From Shinisaurus crocodilurus (lineage: Eukaryota > Chordata > Lepidosauria > Squamata > Shinisauridae), in assembly GCA_021292165.1 (NCBI GenBank), contig CM037879.1:36193839-36257838 (forward strand): DNA of 64,000 nucleotides. Reading direction: 5' to 3'. How positions within the stretch are numbered: position 1 is the stretch's first letter; each line of letters begins with the position of its first letter. The notes under the pieces are model-generated. The model did no database searches. It was not told where the DNA came from and saw only the letters and a program-made list of their open reading frames with translations. Of this stretch, positions 22,844 through 34,130 are shown one piece after another. Position numbers and translations under genes: made by a program.

Positions 22844-22945
22844 AGCCTAGCCTACCTCACAGGGTTGCTGTGAGGATAAAATGGCTGTGGGGAGGCCATG
22901 TGCTCTGAGCTCCTCAGTGGAAGGGTCCAAGTAAAATGAAATTAA
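22641..22945 (+). repeat. Divergent tRNA-SINE fragments with (CT)n
   Basis: The tRNA-like head near 22650-22720 ('gcatacgactgtgcctagg') is followed after an AT-rich spacer by 'cagcctagcctacctcacag' and 'gaggataaaatggctg'. A (CT)n run at 22811-22843 replaces part of the body. Confidence 0.6.
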
Positions 22946-23009
22946 TTCATTACTGAAGATTTAATACGCAGGTTAAGGCCAACATTTAGCACATTCAAAA
23001 TTTCACACA

Positions 23010-23158
23010 GCATGCATGGTTGAATCCAGATTTAGACATACTTAGAGGAGACCCACTGAAATCAGTGGACCGTCTCTTAGTCATGACTAACTGAAGGCCC
23101 ATAGATTTCAGTGGGTCCACTCTACGTATGACTAAATCTGGATTGGACCCACAGTTTG

Positions 23159-23160
<2 letters not shown>
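23010..23160. repeat. Palindromic MITE
   Basis: Arms 'gaatccagatttagacatac' and 'gactaaatctggattggac' are inverted, with a second inner pair around 'cactgaaatcagtgg' and 'gatttcagtgggtcc'. Confidence 0.85.

Positions 23161-23190
<30 letters not shown>
23161..23190. repeat. (TA)n microsatellite
   Basis: About 14 TA units. Confidence 0.97.
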
Positions 23191-23192
<2 letters not shown>

Positions 23193-23439
23193 TCCGGCAA
23201 GGGAGCTGTGACTGAGCATCCACACTGTGCATCTCATCTGGGCCTGATTGAACTTGATGCATGAGTCTGTTTATATGGATGAGTATCCTGATCACATGCA
23301 ATGCAACACAACCAACTAGAGCTGGATCAGGGCCAACACCTACACTCCCCAGTCAATAGAGCAAAGAGGCTTGTGTGTATCTCTTTGCTTTAGCAAAGAG
23401 AACCACAGCCCTATTAATCCTATATGAATGCATTAAGAG

Positions 23440-23692
23440 AGCCAGTGTAGCATAGTGGTGAGAGTGTTGGACTGGGACTCGGGAGATCCGGGTTCTAGTC
23501 CCCGCTCGGCATGAAACTTACTGGGTAACTTTGGGCCAGTCACTGACTCTCAGCCTAACCTACCTCACAGGGTTGTTGTGAGGATAAAATGGAGAGGAGG
23601 AGGAGGAGGATTATGTAAGCCGCCTCCGGTTCCTTGCAGGAAAAAAGATGCGGTATAAATATAATTAATTAATTAATTAATTAAATTAAATT
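23440..23692 (+). repeat. tRNA-derived SINE (type 1), best copy
   Basis: The tRNA-like head 'gccagtgtagcatagtggtg' has the A-box region, then the B box 'gggttctagtcccc'. The body 'tttgggccagtcactgactc...cacagggttgttgtgaggat' leads to a 3' end of 'cggtataaatata' and (ATTA)n. These are internal RNA polymerase III promoter elements of a transcribed SINE, not a tRNA gene. Confidence 0.95.
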
Positions 23693-24190
23693 ACTCCCTT
23701 TATTTATCTGTTTATTTGACAAAAACTATAAACCACTCTCCTTTCAAAAAAGATTCCAGAGTAGTGAACAGTGAAGGAAGAAAAAAAATACAAAAGAATA
23801 AAAATATTTAAAATCAAGTTATACCAATAAAATTATAGCTGGTCATTCAGGAAAAGTTTAAATAAACTAAATAAAAATGTGTTTGGCAGATGCCGAAAGC
23901 AAAGCAATGCTGTGACAGCTGCCTGACATCAACTGGCAGGGAATTTCAAAGAGAGGGAGCAATACATGAAAAGCTCTATGGCAAGTGGGCTCTAATGGAC
24001 CTCAGGTCCATGTGGAACCAGCACCATGAGTGTCTCCTCCGGTGGCTTCAGTGACCAGGCAGGTTGATAAGGGAATAAGCACCTCTTAAATATCCTGGTC
24101 CCAACTTGTTTAGGGCTTTTTACACCAGTCGCAAAACCTTAAACCTAGCCTGGTAGCAAATAGAAAACCAGTTCCCTCTGCAAAGGGGTT
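23693..24190 (-). mobile_element. L2-clade LINE 3' fragment, minus strand
   Basis: On the minus strand the text reads as the worn end of an L2-type ORF ('gccctaaacaagttgggacc', 'ggatatttaag', 'gaaattccctgcc'), followed by a 3' UTR-like AT-rich region. Frames are broken. Confidence 0.7.
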
Positions 24191-24967
24191 AGGATCTAAT
24201 ACATCTCATTTTTCAGATATATTAGATCATAAGACTACAAGTTTAGAAAATATTACCTGCAGTGAACCAATTAATCCTGCATCTTTTCAAGCTCTAATTT
24301 GTTTTCCTCCTGTTTCTTTCCTTCTGCTTATGTATCTTTGCTATATAACAGGTTGAACTGAAGGATGTATCTTTAATGAAACAAATACCAGCAGACCAAG
24401 CAGAATATATGGATTTTCTTTCCCCTTAAGTAAGCATTTACATTTAATAAATTAGGAACATGAATACAGATATTCTTAGGTTGATTATTTTGTATTTTTT
24501 TAAATATAATTTTACTTGATCTTATGTACACATACATGAGAGTAAGCCCCATTGAACTTAATGGGGTTTACTTCTGAGCAGACACATATAGGACTGCACT
24601 GTCCTAATTTTACTTTTGTAGGGTTATAAATGAAAGAATATGTGGACATGCATAACAATAATGCTATGTCAAAATTTGATATTTTGCCATGGTAGGCTTT
24701 GTAGGAGTCCGGTTATGAGTTAAATCCAGGATTCAGTGGATTAAATTCAAATAAAAGCTACTACAAGGTCTGCTCTGAAAGATTTCTTACTTAATCTTAT
24801 AAGCAATCAATGATATCTAAATATATTGGGGATGCAGCTTCCAGTCTGAAAGTCATGGGAGGTGAAAAGGTATGCCTGGCTACATCTGCTGCCAGTTATT
24901 ATTATTTTCTTCCTGAAAAAAATATTAATGTTTGATATGGCAACATAGGAAATTAAATTAATAGGGT
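24191..24967. other. Unassigned; contains a short MITE at about 24535-24602
   Basis: 24535-24602 carries 'gtaagccccattgaactt', 'ggtttacttctgagcagac' and 'taggactgcact', the widespread short repeat of this genome. The rest is unassigned AT-rich sequence. Confidence 0.55.
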
Positions 24968-25107
24968 AAAGAAGCCTTCCCCAAACCGGTGCCTTTGAAA
25001 TGTTTTGGACTACAACTCCCATCACCCCTGACCATCGGCCATACTGGCTGTGGCTGATGGGAGTTGTTGCCCAAACTATCTGGAAGGCACTAGGTTTGGG
25101 AGCACTG
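24968..25107. repeat. Palindromic MITE
   Basis: Arms 'gccttccccaaaccggtgcc' and 'ggcactaggtttgggagc' around 'actacaactcccatcacccc' and 'ggctgatgggagttgttg'. Confidence 0.88.
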
Positions 25108-25331
25108 AGGTAAAGAGGGTGCCCAAAAGATACCTGCCAGTGCGTACGGCATAGTTCAGTTCCTGGTCCTCTATCAGAATGTTAGAGACAAATAACTATA
25201 AATGGGACATTTGAAGTCCAGTAATATTTCCCTTGGGCTAACTCAGCTCTGCCTGCTGGCAATATTTGGGATTTGTCAAATGTAGACTGAACTGTTCCAC
25301 TGGGGCTTCCATACAACAGTTTGGTTTACAC

Positions 25332-25530
25332 CAGCATTCCTCAACCTGGTGCCCTCCAGATGTATTGGACTATAATTCCCATAATTCCTAGGCTGTGTGG
25401 AATACACAATTGTGTCCTCCAAGAGAAGGGAACTGTGAGGGGGCTGCCATTGTTGCCCTTGCCACCCCATTCATCATCTACCACCTGAGGCGACTGCTCC
25501 ACCCTGCTTAATGGTAGGGCTGGCCCTGTC
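25332..25530. repeat. Half MITE followed by hAT family B fragment (reversed)
   Basis: 25332-25390 is the left half of the palindromic MITE ('gtgccctccagatgtattgg'). 25455-25528 is a reversed end of family B ('taccacctgaggcgactgct', 'taatggtagggctggccctg'). Confidence 0.7.
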
Positions 25531-26039
25531 CAGCCAGCTAATTTAGCTTCTGTAGGTCGCTAACAGTCAGCCCTGAGGAACATGCCCCCCACAAAATCAT
25601 AACACCCAGCACACTCCACCCATGCCTTTACCAAGCTCTACAGGAGTCCTCTCTAGGTGTAATGCCTCTCATGCAATGAAGGGGAGCATGGGGATGAGTG
25701 CACTAGCTCCGCCACCACCCGTCACATCACCTGGCCTATCCCTGCTGCTCTCCATGTGTTGGGAAGCCAAACATCTGCAATGGGGAACCTTTGCTACTCA
25801 CTGATGCTCTCCACATGATTTAGAATCCTGATCCTCCGGGTTTCTAAACTGTGCAGGTAGCCCCCACCACTAGTAGAGAAGGCTAGCTGGTGCACACACT
25901 GCCCTTCCCAACTTGTGGAAGTCAATGAAGCTGGAGATGGAGCCAAGATGGAAGCGCAGTGGGGCCAATGAGTGTGTCCCAGCTCTCTGATGTATGTACC
26001 GTTCCATAGTGCCTTCCTTCTCTGTTTGTGGAACACTAT
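25531..26039. other. Unassigned intergenic sequence
   Basis: No gene or repeat boundary recognised. Confidence 0.5.
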
Positions 26040-26404
26040 GGGCAGAATGCAATGGGGCACTTCTGCCCCCACTGATTCCCTTCCGCTCTGCCGATTCCCT
26101 TCTGCAAGCAATGGGTCCCGCCGATTCCCTTGCACAAGTGGGGCCCACCACTTACGCAAGGGAGATTTGGCGCTTCCTAGACAAGCAGAGGCACTCATTT
26201 CTGGAAGGAAGCAGGTCAACAGGGACCCCTTGCGTGAGCTCCGCCTACCTATCTCCTTCCAGAAACTAATGTTTCCACTCATTTTGGGTTGCCCCTGGAA
26301 GCACTAAATCTTCCTTGCATAGGCGGTGGGTGCCGCTTGCAGAAGGGAATCTGCGGGGCACAGGAGAATTGGCGAGGGAATGAGAGCCCCGTTGGATACT
26401 GCCC
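26040..26404. mobile_element. MITE family E, copy 1
   Basis: Ends are inverted: GGGCAGAATGCAATGGGGC on the left and, on the other strand from the right end, GGGCAGTATCCAACGGGGC. Flanked by TAT on both sides (26037-26039, 26405-26407), fitting a TA-type target duplication. The interior holds repeated 'gattcccttctg/gattcccttgc' segments. Shares its interior with 57480-57772. Confidence 0.7.
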
Positions 26405-26867
26405 TATGGTCCAGTTTGTGTGGGCTAATCTTGGGGCATTCTGGCAGGGGCTGAAACTGATTCTCCGGGGGTTAAGACAGAGAGCATCAGAAGAAAAGTG
26501 GGCAGTATTGCAATGTCAGGCATAAGAGGATGGCAGGCAAATGCGGCTCTCAGAAACCATGGCTTGAATTTCACACGTGCTGCTGACTTTCCATAAAAGG
26601 CTCAGCTTCTAGAAGATACGTGTAAAATGTATGGCTTATACATTCCACCCACATTTTACATCTATTCAAATGGTGAAGTCCCATTTCCTCCCCCCCCCTC
26701 ACTCACTGCACCACCACCCCTGTCTGTGTCAGCACTGGGCCTTGTGGTAGATATCAGTCATGATATCCCTCCCCCACCAAGGCTTTCTGTGGGCCTTGAG
26801 TGTAGACTCGAAGAAGGATCCATTTCTGAAGTGTTCATCTTGCACCCACGTTCCAGGATCTCGAGCA
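26405..26867. other. Unassigned intergenic sequence
   Basis: No gene or repeat boundary recognised. Confidence 0.5.
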
Positions 26868-26932
26868 CCTGGAGAGCCGCTGCCAGTCAGTGTCGACAAT
26901 ACTGGTCTAGATAGACCCATGGTCTGACTTAG
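26868..26932 (+). repeat. tRNA-SINE (type 2) 3' body fragment joined to CR1
   Basis: 65 bases identical to 40136-40200, ending '...ggtctgacttag' at the CR1 tail. Upstream sequence differs completely from that at 40 kb. No SINE tail is found on the far side of this CR1 copy. Confidence 0.9.
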
Positions 26933-28100
26933 AATCATAGAAAAGTAGAGTTGGAAGGGGCCTACAAGGCCATCGAGTCCAACCCCCTGCTCAATGCAGG
27001 AATCCAGGTCAAAGCATCCCCAACAGATGGCTGTCCAGCTGCACCTTGAATGCCTCCAGAGTGGGAGAGCCCACCACCTCCCTAGGTAGTTGGTTCCATT
27101 GTCTTATTGCTCTGACAGTCAGGAAATTTTTCCTGATGTTTAGGTGGAATCTGGGTTCCTGTAACTTGAGCCCATTATTCCGTGTTCTGCAAACTGGGAT
27201 GATCGAGAAGAGATCCTGGCCCTCCTCTGTGTGACATCCCTTCAAGTACTGGAAGAGTGCGATCATATCTCCCCTCAGTCTCCTCTTCTGAAGGCTAAAC
27301 ATGCCCAGTTCTTTCAGTCTCTCCTCATAGGGCCTTGTTTCCAGTCCCTTTATCATCCTTGTTGCCCGCCTCTGAACCCTCTCCAGTTTGTCTAGGTCCT
27401 TCTTAAAGTGTGGTGCCCAGAACTGGACGCAGTACTCAAGATGGGGCCTAACCAGTGCTGAGTAAAGGGGAATTATCACTTCCCGCGATTTGGAAGCTAT
27501 ACTTCTATTAATGCAACCCAAAATAGCATTTGTCTTCTTTGCAGCCACATCGCATTGCTGGCTCATATTCAGTTTGTGATCCACCACAATTCCAAGATCC
27601 TTCTCACTTGTAGTATTGTTGAGCCAAGTGTCCCCCATTCTGTAACTCTGCATTTGGTTTCCTTTCCCTAGGTGCAGCACTTGGCATTTACCCCTATTAA
27701 ATTTCATTCTGTTGTTTTCGGCCCAGCGCTCCAGTCTATCAAGATTGCTTTGAATTTTGTTTCTGTCTTCCAGAGTATTAGCTGTTCCACCCAACTTTGT
27801 GTCATCTGCAAATTTGATAAGCATTTCCTGCACCTCCTCATCTAAGTTATTAATAAAAATGTTGAAGAGCACTGGGCCCAGGACCGAGCCCTGTGGTACC
27901 CCACTCGTTACCTCTCCCCAGTTTGAGAAGGAACCATTGATAAGCACTCTTTGAGTCCGATTCTGTAGCCAATTGTGGATCCACCTGATAGTTGTTCCAT
28001 CTAGCCCACTTTTAGCTAGCTTGCTAATCAGGATATCATGAGGCACTTTGTCGAAAGCTTTGCTGAAGTCCAGATATATAATGTCCACAGCATTCCCATA
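26933..28100 (-). mobile_element. CR1 LINE, 5'-truncated, longest intact reverse transcriptase piece
   Basis: The 3' end (26933-26950) holds the CATAGAA tail. The sequence then runs back through the C-terminal coding region to a truncation just after the codons for MDIIYLDFSKAF. The 5' end abuts a family A hAT element. High similarity to the copies at 12868-13976 and 40201-41070 suggests a fairly recent burst. Confidence 0.95.
27009..28088 (-). pseudogene. CR1 reverse transcriptase C-terminal part, 359 uninterrupted codons
   Basis: The protein has motif A LDFSKAFD (catalytic Asp at residue 7), motif B SGVPQGSVLGPVLFNIFIN (62-80) and motif C FADD (93-96), then the CR1 thumb and C-terminal segments ending HLLGML. 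In complete CR1 this part makes cDNA on the nicked target. The endonuclease domain and first RT motifs are missing, so the copy cannot move on its own. The ATG at the 5' end is an internal methionine at the truncation point, not a native start. No stop or frameshift interrupts it, unlike the other copies here. Confidence 0.93.
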
Positions 28101-28104
28101 GTCT

Positions 28105-28358
28105 CTTCATCCTTGTGACCTGCTTGTTCACCTGCCTCTTGCTCCAGCCCAGACAACGGTGGTGGTGAGGAGGAGGAGCAGCGGAGGCCACTGCCTACTT
28201 GCTCACTGGCTGCCTGCCTGCCTGCCAAGACAGCAAGCAGTACCAACGGTGAGAAAGAGGATGAGGAGCAAGAGCAGTTGGTGACAATGGAGGCGAAAAG
28301 GAGGGGGGCCATTGAGTGAGCCTTGCCCAAGGGTCCTCCAAAACCTGGTGCTGGCATG
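28105..28358 (-). mobile_element. hAT-type MITE, family A, cut by CR1
   Basis: Contains 'tgcttgttcacctgcctctt', 'agacaacggtggtggtgagg' and ends 'cctggtgctggcatg'. The first ~100 bases are absent at the CR1 junction. Confidence 0.8.
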
Positions 28359-29019
28359 TTTACTCTCAGTAATAAGACCCATGGTGTTCAGCGAGACTTA
28401 CTCCCAAGTGAGTGTGCATAGGGTTGCAGCCTTAATGACTTTACTAGTTCTGCCAGAGCCCAAAGGAAATGAAGAGGCTCGCTCCTGTCATACACCAGGA
28501 GTCTCAAACTCTTGACCTTGGGAACAGGAGACAGGAGCCTGACACTGTCTACCACCCTCCCACGATCAGGGGTGTTTGAGGAATTTGATCGTTGCGAATT
28601 CCAGCTTGAACTGACCTGATCTGTATCTTCTGGATTAAGGTGCAAAAGAGAACGTAGCCATCCATTGGCTCTGGAGTTTTGCCACTTCTCTGCATGTTGC
28701 GATGCAGTTCTTGGCTCAAAAAACACATGAGAATGCATTAAAATGTATATTTTGAGCAGATATACATTTGGAAATGCATGTTTTAAGGGTAAATATGTAT
28801 AGAAATATGTATTTTGAAAGTGTGTTTTAAAATACTATTTTAATAGTGTGAATGTGAATTTTCATGCAGATTAAACAGCTCACAGGAACGAGATGCAAAA
28901 GTAACACTGCCCAGAAATAGACTGATCCATCCATGCCTCCCCTATCTGTCTGTCTGTCTGTCTATCTATTGGAAGCATAACACTGCGTTTCCAAAATATG
29001 TTCAAAGTGGCTATGAAAC
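28359..29019. other. Unassigned; short MITE scrap and (CTGT)n
   Basis: 28360-28430 resembles the 'acttactcccaagtgagt...catagggttgcagcc' repeat. 28943-28970 is a CTGT/CTAT microsatellite. Confidence 0.55.
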
Positions 29020-29800
29020 CTTTAACAATCAGTAAAACAATGGTAATAAATAACAACATAAAAACAGACATTAAAATGACACTGCAGATAAAATCTGAAA
29101 ACAGCGGCTGAAAATATCACAAGGGATCAGACCAAACATACCATCAGGAGGAAATTTAAATGCGGATTCCCACAGGGCCAAATGCCTTTCTTTTTTTTAG
29201 GAAAGCCATCGGAGAGGGAGCAAGGTGGGTCTCCCTGGGAAGGGAGTTCCAGAGCCTGGGTGAAGCAACCAAGAAAGTCCTCTCCCTAGTCCAACCACAC
29301 CTCAGATATTGGTGGGACACACAAGCAGTGGTGCAACTAGGACTGGACCTTGGGGGCCAAGTCTAGGGCCCCACAGGCCAGAGACCAAACTCCATTTTAT
29401 TCCTGTCGTCATGAAGGTGCTATGATTCAAGTGAGTATAAAATGTAAAACCGTCAGAGTATCATTTAAATTTTAAAAAAGAGAGAGTCAGAGTAGTTGGC
29501 AAACAGTACTGTTGGTGTTTTTCTGTGCTAGAATCTAACATATCAGGAATGTAGAAGCAGTTGTAAATCATGGAATTTCAGTGGAGGTGGGAATATGTCC
29601 ATTATGTGCTTCGCAACTGAAATAATACACATGGCCACATTAGATCATTATGTCCAGGGTGTAAAATCACCTAGCTGCACTTTTGCACAAAAAAGGGCCT
29701 CAGCTGACGATCTTAATATGTGGGCAGGGCAGGCTCATATGGGAGAAGGCGGTCCTTCAGATATCCTAGTCCAAACCATTTAGGGCTTTAAATGTTGTAT
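29020..29800 (-). mobile_element. L2-clade LINE 3' remnant, minus strand, interrupted
   Basis: 29160-29290 ('ggaagggagttccagagcctgg') and 29690-29800 ('gggcctcagctgacgatctt', 'tccaaaccatttagggctt') are parts of the same L2-type coding end seen at 23693-24190. About 400 bases of other sequence lie between them. Frames are broken. Confidence 0.65.
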
Positions 29801-30100
29801 TCTCCCTATACCCTTGGTACACATCAAATAAATATCATTCTTCATGCAGACACTCTTGGGTTGCAAAGTTCCCCATTTATTGCTAAATAGTGAAACAAAC
29901 ATCATTATGACAGGCAGGATGTGTACAGACACAAGGCCTATCTATTGCCAGGACCTCTGTGTACTGAGACACACTGCACCACCAGTGGGGTCCCTATGAG
30001 GAGTTGCTGGGCTACCCTGTCAGTGTCACGTGTGACTGTGGACAGGTCTTGTCCACAAATACAGCACCTTATTGTTTGCCTAAGGAGTGAATAGTAGCCA
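29801..30100. other. Unassigned intergenic sequence
   Basis: No gene or repeat boundary recognised. Confidence 0.5.
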
Positions 30101-30413
30101 CAGTGCTGGCATCAAGGACAGGCAAGGGTCCCCAGAGTTGCTCCTCCTCTTCATTACTGCAAGCTGCGTGTTTGCCTGCCTCTCGCTCTGTCCCAGACAA
30201 TGGTGGTGGTGGTGAGGAGCAGTAGATGCCACTGCCTACTTGTTCCCTGGCTCTCAGCCTGTCAAGCAAGCAAGTGGTAGCAATGATGGAGAAGGAGCAA
30301 TAGCTCTTGGTAACAGTGGAGGTGAGAAGGTGGAGTCAGTGAGGGAGGGGGAGCCACAGAAGGTGTCTTGCCCAAGAGCCTAAAAAAACTAGAGATGACA
30401 CTGCCTGGCACTG
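30101..30413 (-). mobile_element. hAT-type MITE, family A
   Basis: Starts CAGTGCTGGCATCAAGG and ends CTAGAGATGACACTG, inverted like other family A ends; the interior has 'cagacaatggtggtggtg' and 'gtgtcttgcccaagagcc'. Target duplication not evident. Confidence 0.82.
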
Positions 30414-31620
30414 ACTTGTATGAGTCAAAATAAAAGGGTGTGGGACAGGGTTTACCCAGGTAAATGCCTGTAAGAGACCAAGGGGGAGTCTCAAACTGGG
30501 GCTTCACATGGCCAAGTCTTTGATGCCTCACCACCAATGTCACTAAGGCTCTGGGGACTCCAATCAGCCAATCAGACTAGGCTCAGTAGGTCAAGGGCAC
30601 CCTCTAGGCTGCAGTATGTGTCTGACCTCACAGCCTCAAGGTGGTTGGATGACCTTCCAACCCAATGGAGAGGCGCCAGGCTGTATAAAACCCTTTCTTC
30701 TAGGCAAGTCTGGAAGTCTGAACAACTTGTCACATTGGATAACACCGTCTATCTCTCTTTTGCCTTGAACCTGCGCCGGGCACCTGGCCTTCTGCCTCTG
30801 GCCCGCCTGCCCATTGCTTGACCTGTGTTGGGCCCAGACCCTGTGGAAGCCTGACAGAAGCTAGGCCCCAGGCCTGGCAATGCCTGTTATTATGATGGGA
30901 GGGGAATATTTGGAGGGAGGGCCTGTATATTTCAGCAGCGACCCCCTGTGGGAACGAGCGGCAACAAGTCTCAGATCGCTTTGCCACTACTCCCTCGCCT
31001 ACATGGGGGTCCTGTTTGATGGAGGCCACATCACCCACTGCCAGGAGTGGTAGGAAGGTTAGCCCTCACAGCAGTATTCCTCTCCCCTCCCCGAGTGTAG
31101 CACTGGGTATTTCCGCCCATTGGAACGGATGGCACCATTTGTTTATCTGGGAGAAAATAAAGGGGCTTGTGTTCATCAGTACTGTTGGGGTGGAATGAAA
31201 CCTGCCCGCTGCTCCTGTTGAGCCAAGGCCCAAACTTAACGACATGTGATGCTAACCGTCGTGTGTATCTCTGTGTTTCACTGTAAATACTTGCAGCCTC
31301 AGAGAGCCCCGATAGGGAGAGGGACCGTGGCATGAGGGGAGTGGGGAGCTGAACCCTTTCTTCCTGCGCCAGTTCCCAATGGATCCCTCCCTCCCCCCCC
31401 AATTTGCATCAGGAGGAAAGCTCCCATCGACACCAATGACTGCGAGGCAGAGTGGCAGGCAGGGAGGGGAGCCTTAAAATCTAAGCTAGAGAAGGACGCC
31501 CTGGAGTCCCCCTGCCTGTTATGCGTTGTGATGCAAGGATTCTGGGCCTGCCAGACTGACTTTCTCAGCTGAGTTCAGGGAATATTCAGCAGCGTCCTGA
31601 TCTATTCCACAGACAAAGAT
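30414..31620. other. Unassigned; promoter-like signals at 30560-30715
   Basis: Two CCAAT motifs (30560-30564 and 30568-30572) lie about 115-125 bases upstream of TATAAAA at 30684-30690. This is the spacing of a core promoter or an LTR U3 region, but no LTR pair or gene was recognised. Confidence 0.35.
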
Positions 31621-31978
31621 CAGGAGTAGGCAACCCTTTTGGCCCATGGGCACATTTTGCCATTTGAGAACCAGTCCTGGGCACCAGCACAAAATGGCTG
31701 TCATGGGAGGCGTGGCAGAGGATAAGTAACCTGCCCAAAAGACTGGGTACAAGGCAGAGGTGGGGTCTGACTGCCAACACATTAAACAGCTCCTTTGAAT
31801 CCACAGTTTCCATCACAAAGAGAAACCTATTTCACAGCAATCCAAGCTGCTGGTAAGGAAATTTTGTTTGTTTGTTTGTTTTTTAGGTGGGAGGGGTAAG
31901 GCACCATGGCGGGTGCCGAGAAAAGTGTCTGAGGGTGCATTAGTGCCCATGGGCACCACGCGGCCGGGCCTACTCCTG
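31621..31978. mobile_element. hAT-type MITE with matched ends
   Basis: CAGGAGTAGGCAACCC on the left and GGGCCTACTCCTG on the right, with flanks ACAAAGAT and ACATAGAT (7 of 8). No coding interior; contains a short GTTT microsatellite. Confidence 0.88.
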
Positions 31979-32569
31979 ACATAGATCATAGTCACAAGGG
32001 GATAAATCGCGTATGTAAGTCATGCACGAAATCTATGAAATGAATATAATAGGGGTTGGGTTTTTTTTTTAAAAAAGGTATGAATGTAATGCATATTTTT
32101 AAAGGTATTCAAAAGTTGAACAAATCGAGGGAGGGGATCCAGGAATGCTCTTTGCCCTGGGCTCCATTTGGTCTAGGGCAAGTCTTCGGCAGAACAATAA
32201 CACAAAAAAACATATCAGGTGGCTTATTAGACACAGGGAATTATTAGAAACATTGATGTTTATGGGCATTGCTAGATGGCGTCAGTGCACACATTATGAA
32301 AGGGTCCAACAGGCCAATGAAAGACTGACTTTAGAAATGCAGTGACAGCGAGAGCGGCAATGAAACCATGGGGGTCTCCTTCAGCAGAGTGCCGTGAGAC
32401 GAACTGAAACATGTCAAAAGGACTTTACACAAATATATTGATATAGATATTAAACATAGATATCCTTCATACAGAAGACACTTTCCAATTGCCCAACACC
32501 CGGTAATGTTAATGCTTATTTTATTGCCACCACGGTGATATTTTCCCCGCAGCGGCATGTACTGACCCT
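31979..32569. other. Unassigned intergenic sequence
   Basis: No gene or repeat boundary recognised. Confidence 0.5.
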
Positions 32570-33440
32570 AGGAAGTGGAGGAATAATGGACCAGGAGCTG
32601 GTAATAGCTATTCTGGACTAAATGGCAAATGCCATTGTGTAGTGAAATCAGTCATTGAACCCATCAGTGAGAATGACCCCGCTCCCTGGCCCCACCGCCT
32701 TCCTTATGCCTCAAGAATTTGCCATATTCAATCTTTAGGCTCTGAACCCAAATGACCTTTGAAAGGTGAATTTATGACCATTTCATCACCCTCTGTATCA
32801 TGCTCCCTTTCCTAACAAATAGGAATAAGAAATATAGGGTGGGGACTGAGAAGTGTGTGTGTGGGTGGAAACCCCATCGTAATGGTATATCTCCAGCTAA
32901 TGGTTAAAATGTCAGGGTAATAATGCACAAGTGCCGTCCTGCCCTCCGAGATGAAATCAGATGCAGCTTTGACAAAAGCTGTTGTGCAGCTCCACTTTAG
33001 CGAAAGACTCCAACACTTCCTCCTTCCCCCTTTCCAAGGCTGCCGTTTGGAACCGGCAGCCGTGTTCCCATCAGGAATCCTTCTGCCAGCTCTGTACTGT
33101 ACTTCATTAGGCAGCTCTATTTAATGGTTTCAACAAAAGCCATCATTTTAGCCCAACTGCCTTGACTAAATTAAAATTTCTAATCTCTGTTTTAGTGTTC
33201 TGCAACTGATGTATACATAAGCAAAACTGGTCAACATCTGCTAGTGGGTTGGCCCAAAGTTCGGAAAAGATGTACTTCACATTTCTGAAGCATGTGCAAA
33301 GTAACAACGTCCTAATTCTCCGGAGAGCTCTCATGATTTTACTTCGCCATTTGTTCAGACACACTTTAGAAGCATATAAGCCATACAGTTGATTCTCCCC
33401 TTGGTTGCCGTTTTATCTGTAGTGTCATTTTGAGTAATTG
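32570..33440. promoter_or_regulatory. Candidate conserved noncoding block
   Basis: The longest repeat-free, non-simple block of the desert. It has E-box, TAAT and 'ctttgacaaaagctgttgtg' (TCF/SOX-like) words, and no coding frame beyond about 73 codons. Proximity to PROX1, whose surroundings are known in vertebrates to hold distal enhancers, is the only biological argument. Conservation was not tested. Confidence 0.35.
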
Positions 33441-34130
33441 GGGTATGGTAGCTGATCAACTTTCAGGTTTCTCATTGGCAGAAAGGGACTGTATTGGCAC
33501 CAAGAAAGGATATGATGGGTCCTTTCGGTGCCTGAGCAAGTGTCCCTCTTTTGCACTTGGCTACCCAAGGCCGTTAGAAAATAAGCTTAATAAAGCCTCT
33601 TAAGTGTGCGTGCGTTCACTATTCCCAGCCAAGGGGTTGTGGAAAGCGAAGAAATATTTTAAAGCAATGCGAAAGATGGTAAATGTACATATTTAGCCAG
33701 TGATCTGTGAAAGTTTTTGAATTAGTTTTTAAAGCTTTGTTAAGACCAGAACGCACAGATGTTGAAAACAAGTTCAGATGTAGCGACAGATGGTATTTGA
33801 TTATGAAGCAGACTGTTCATATAATACAAAGATGCTGCTTCTGCCATACACAAGTAACTGCAGAGAGTGCGGTAGAAATTTTGGAAGCCAGAGCAGTTCA
33901 AGAGGTTCTTTGTGTGGCAATAACTTTTAACATTTTTTTCCAGCAGTGTTCGAAATCAGGATAATTTATTTTTATATAAGCGATTCTCTTCCCTCCCACC
34001 ATTCCCTGCCATGTCTCTTATTATTCCTCTTTCGGTTATAGAAGCATCTTGTCTCTTTGTAAGTCAGAACTACATCACACTATATAAATTTGAAAAAAAT
34101 ATGTTCCTTAGATTTGTATACCTAGCTCTC
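33441..34130. other. Unassigned intergenic sequence
   Basis: No gene or repeat boundary recognised. Confidence 0.5.
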
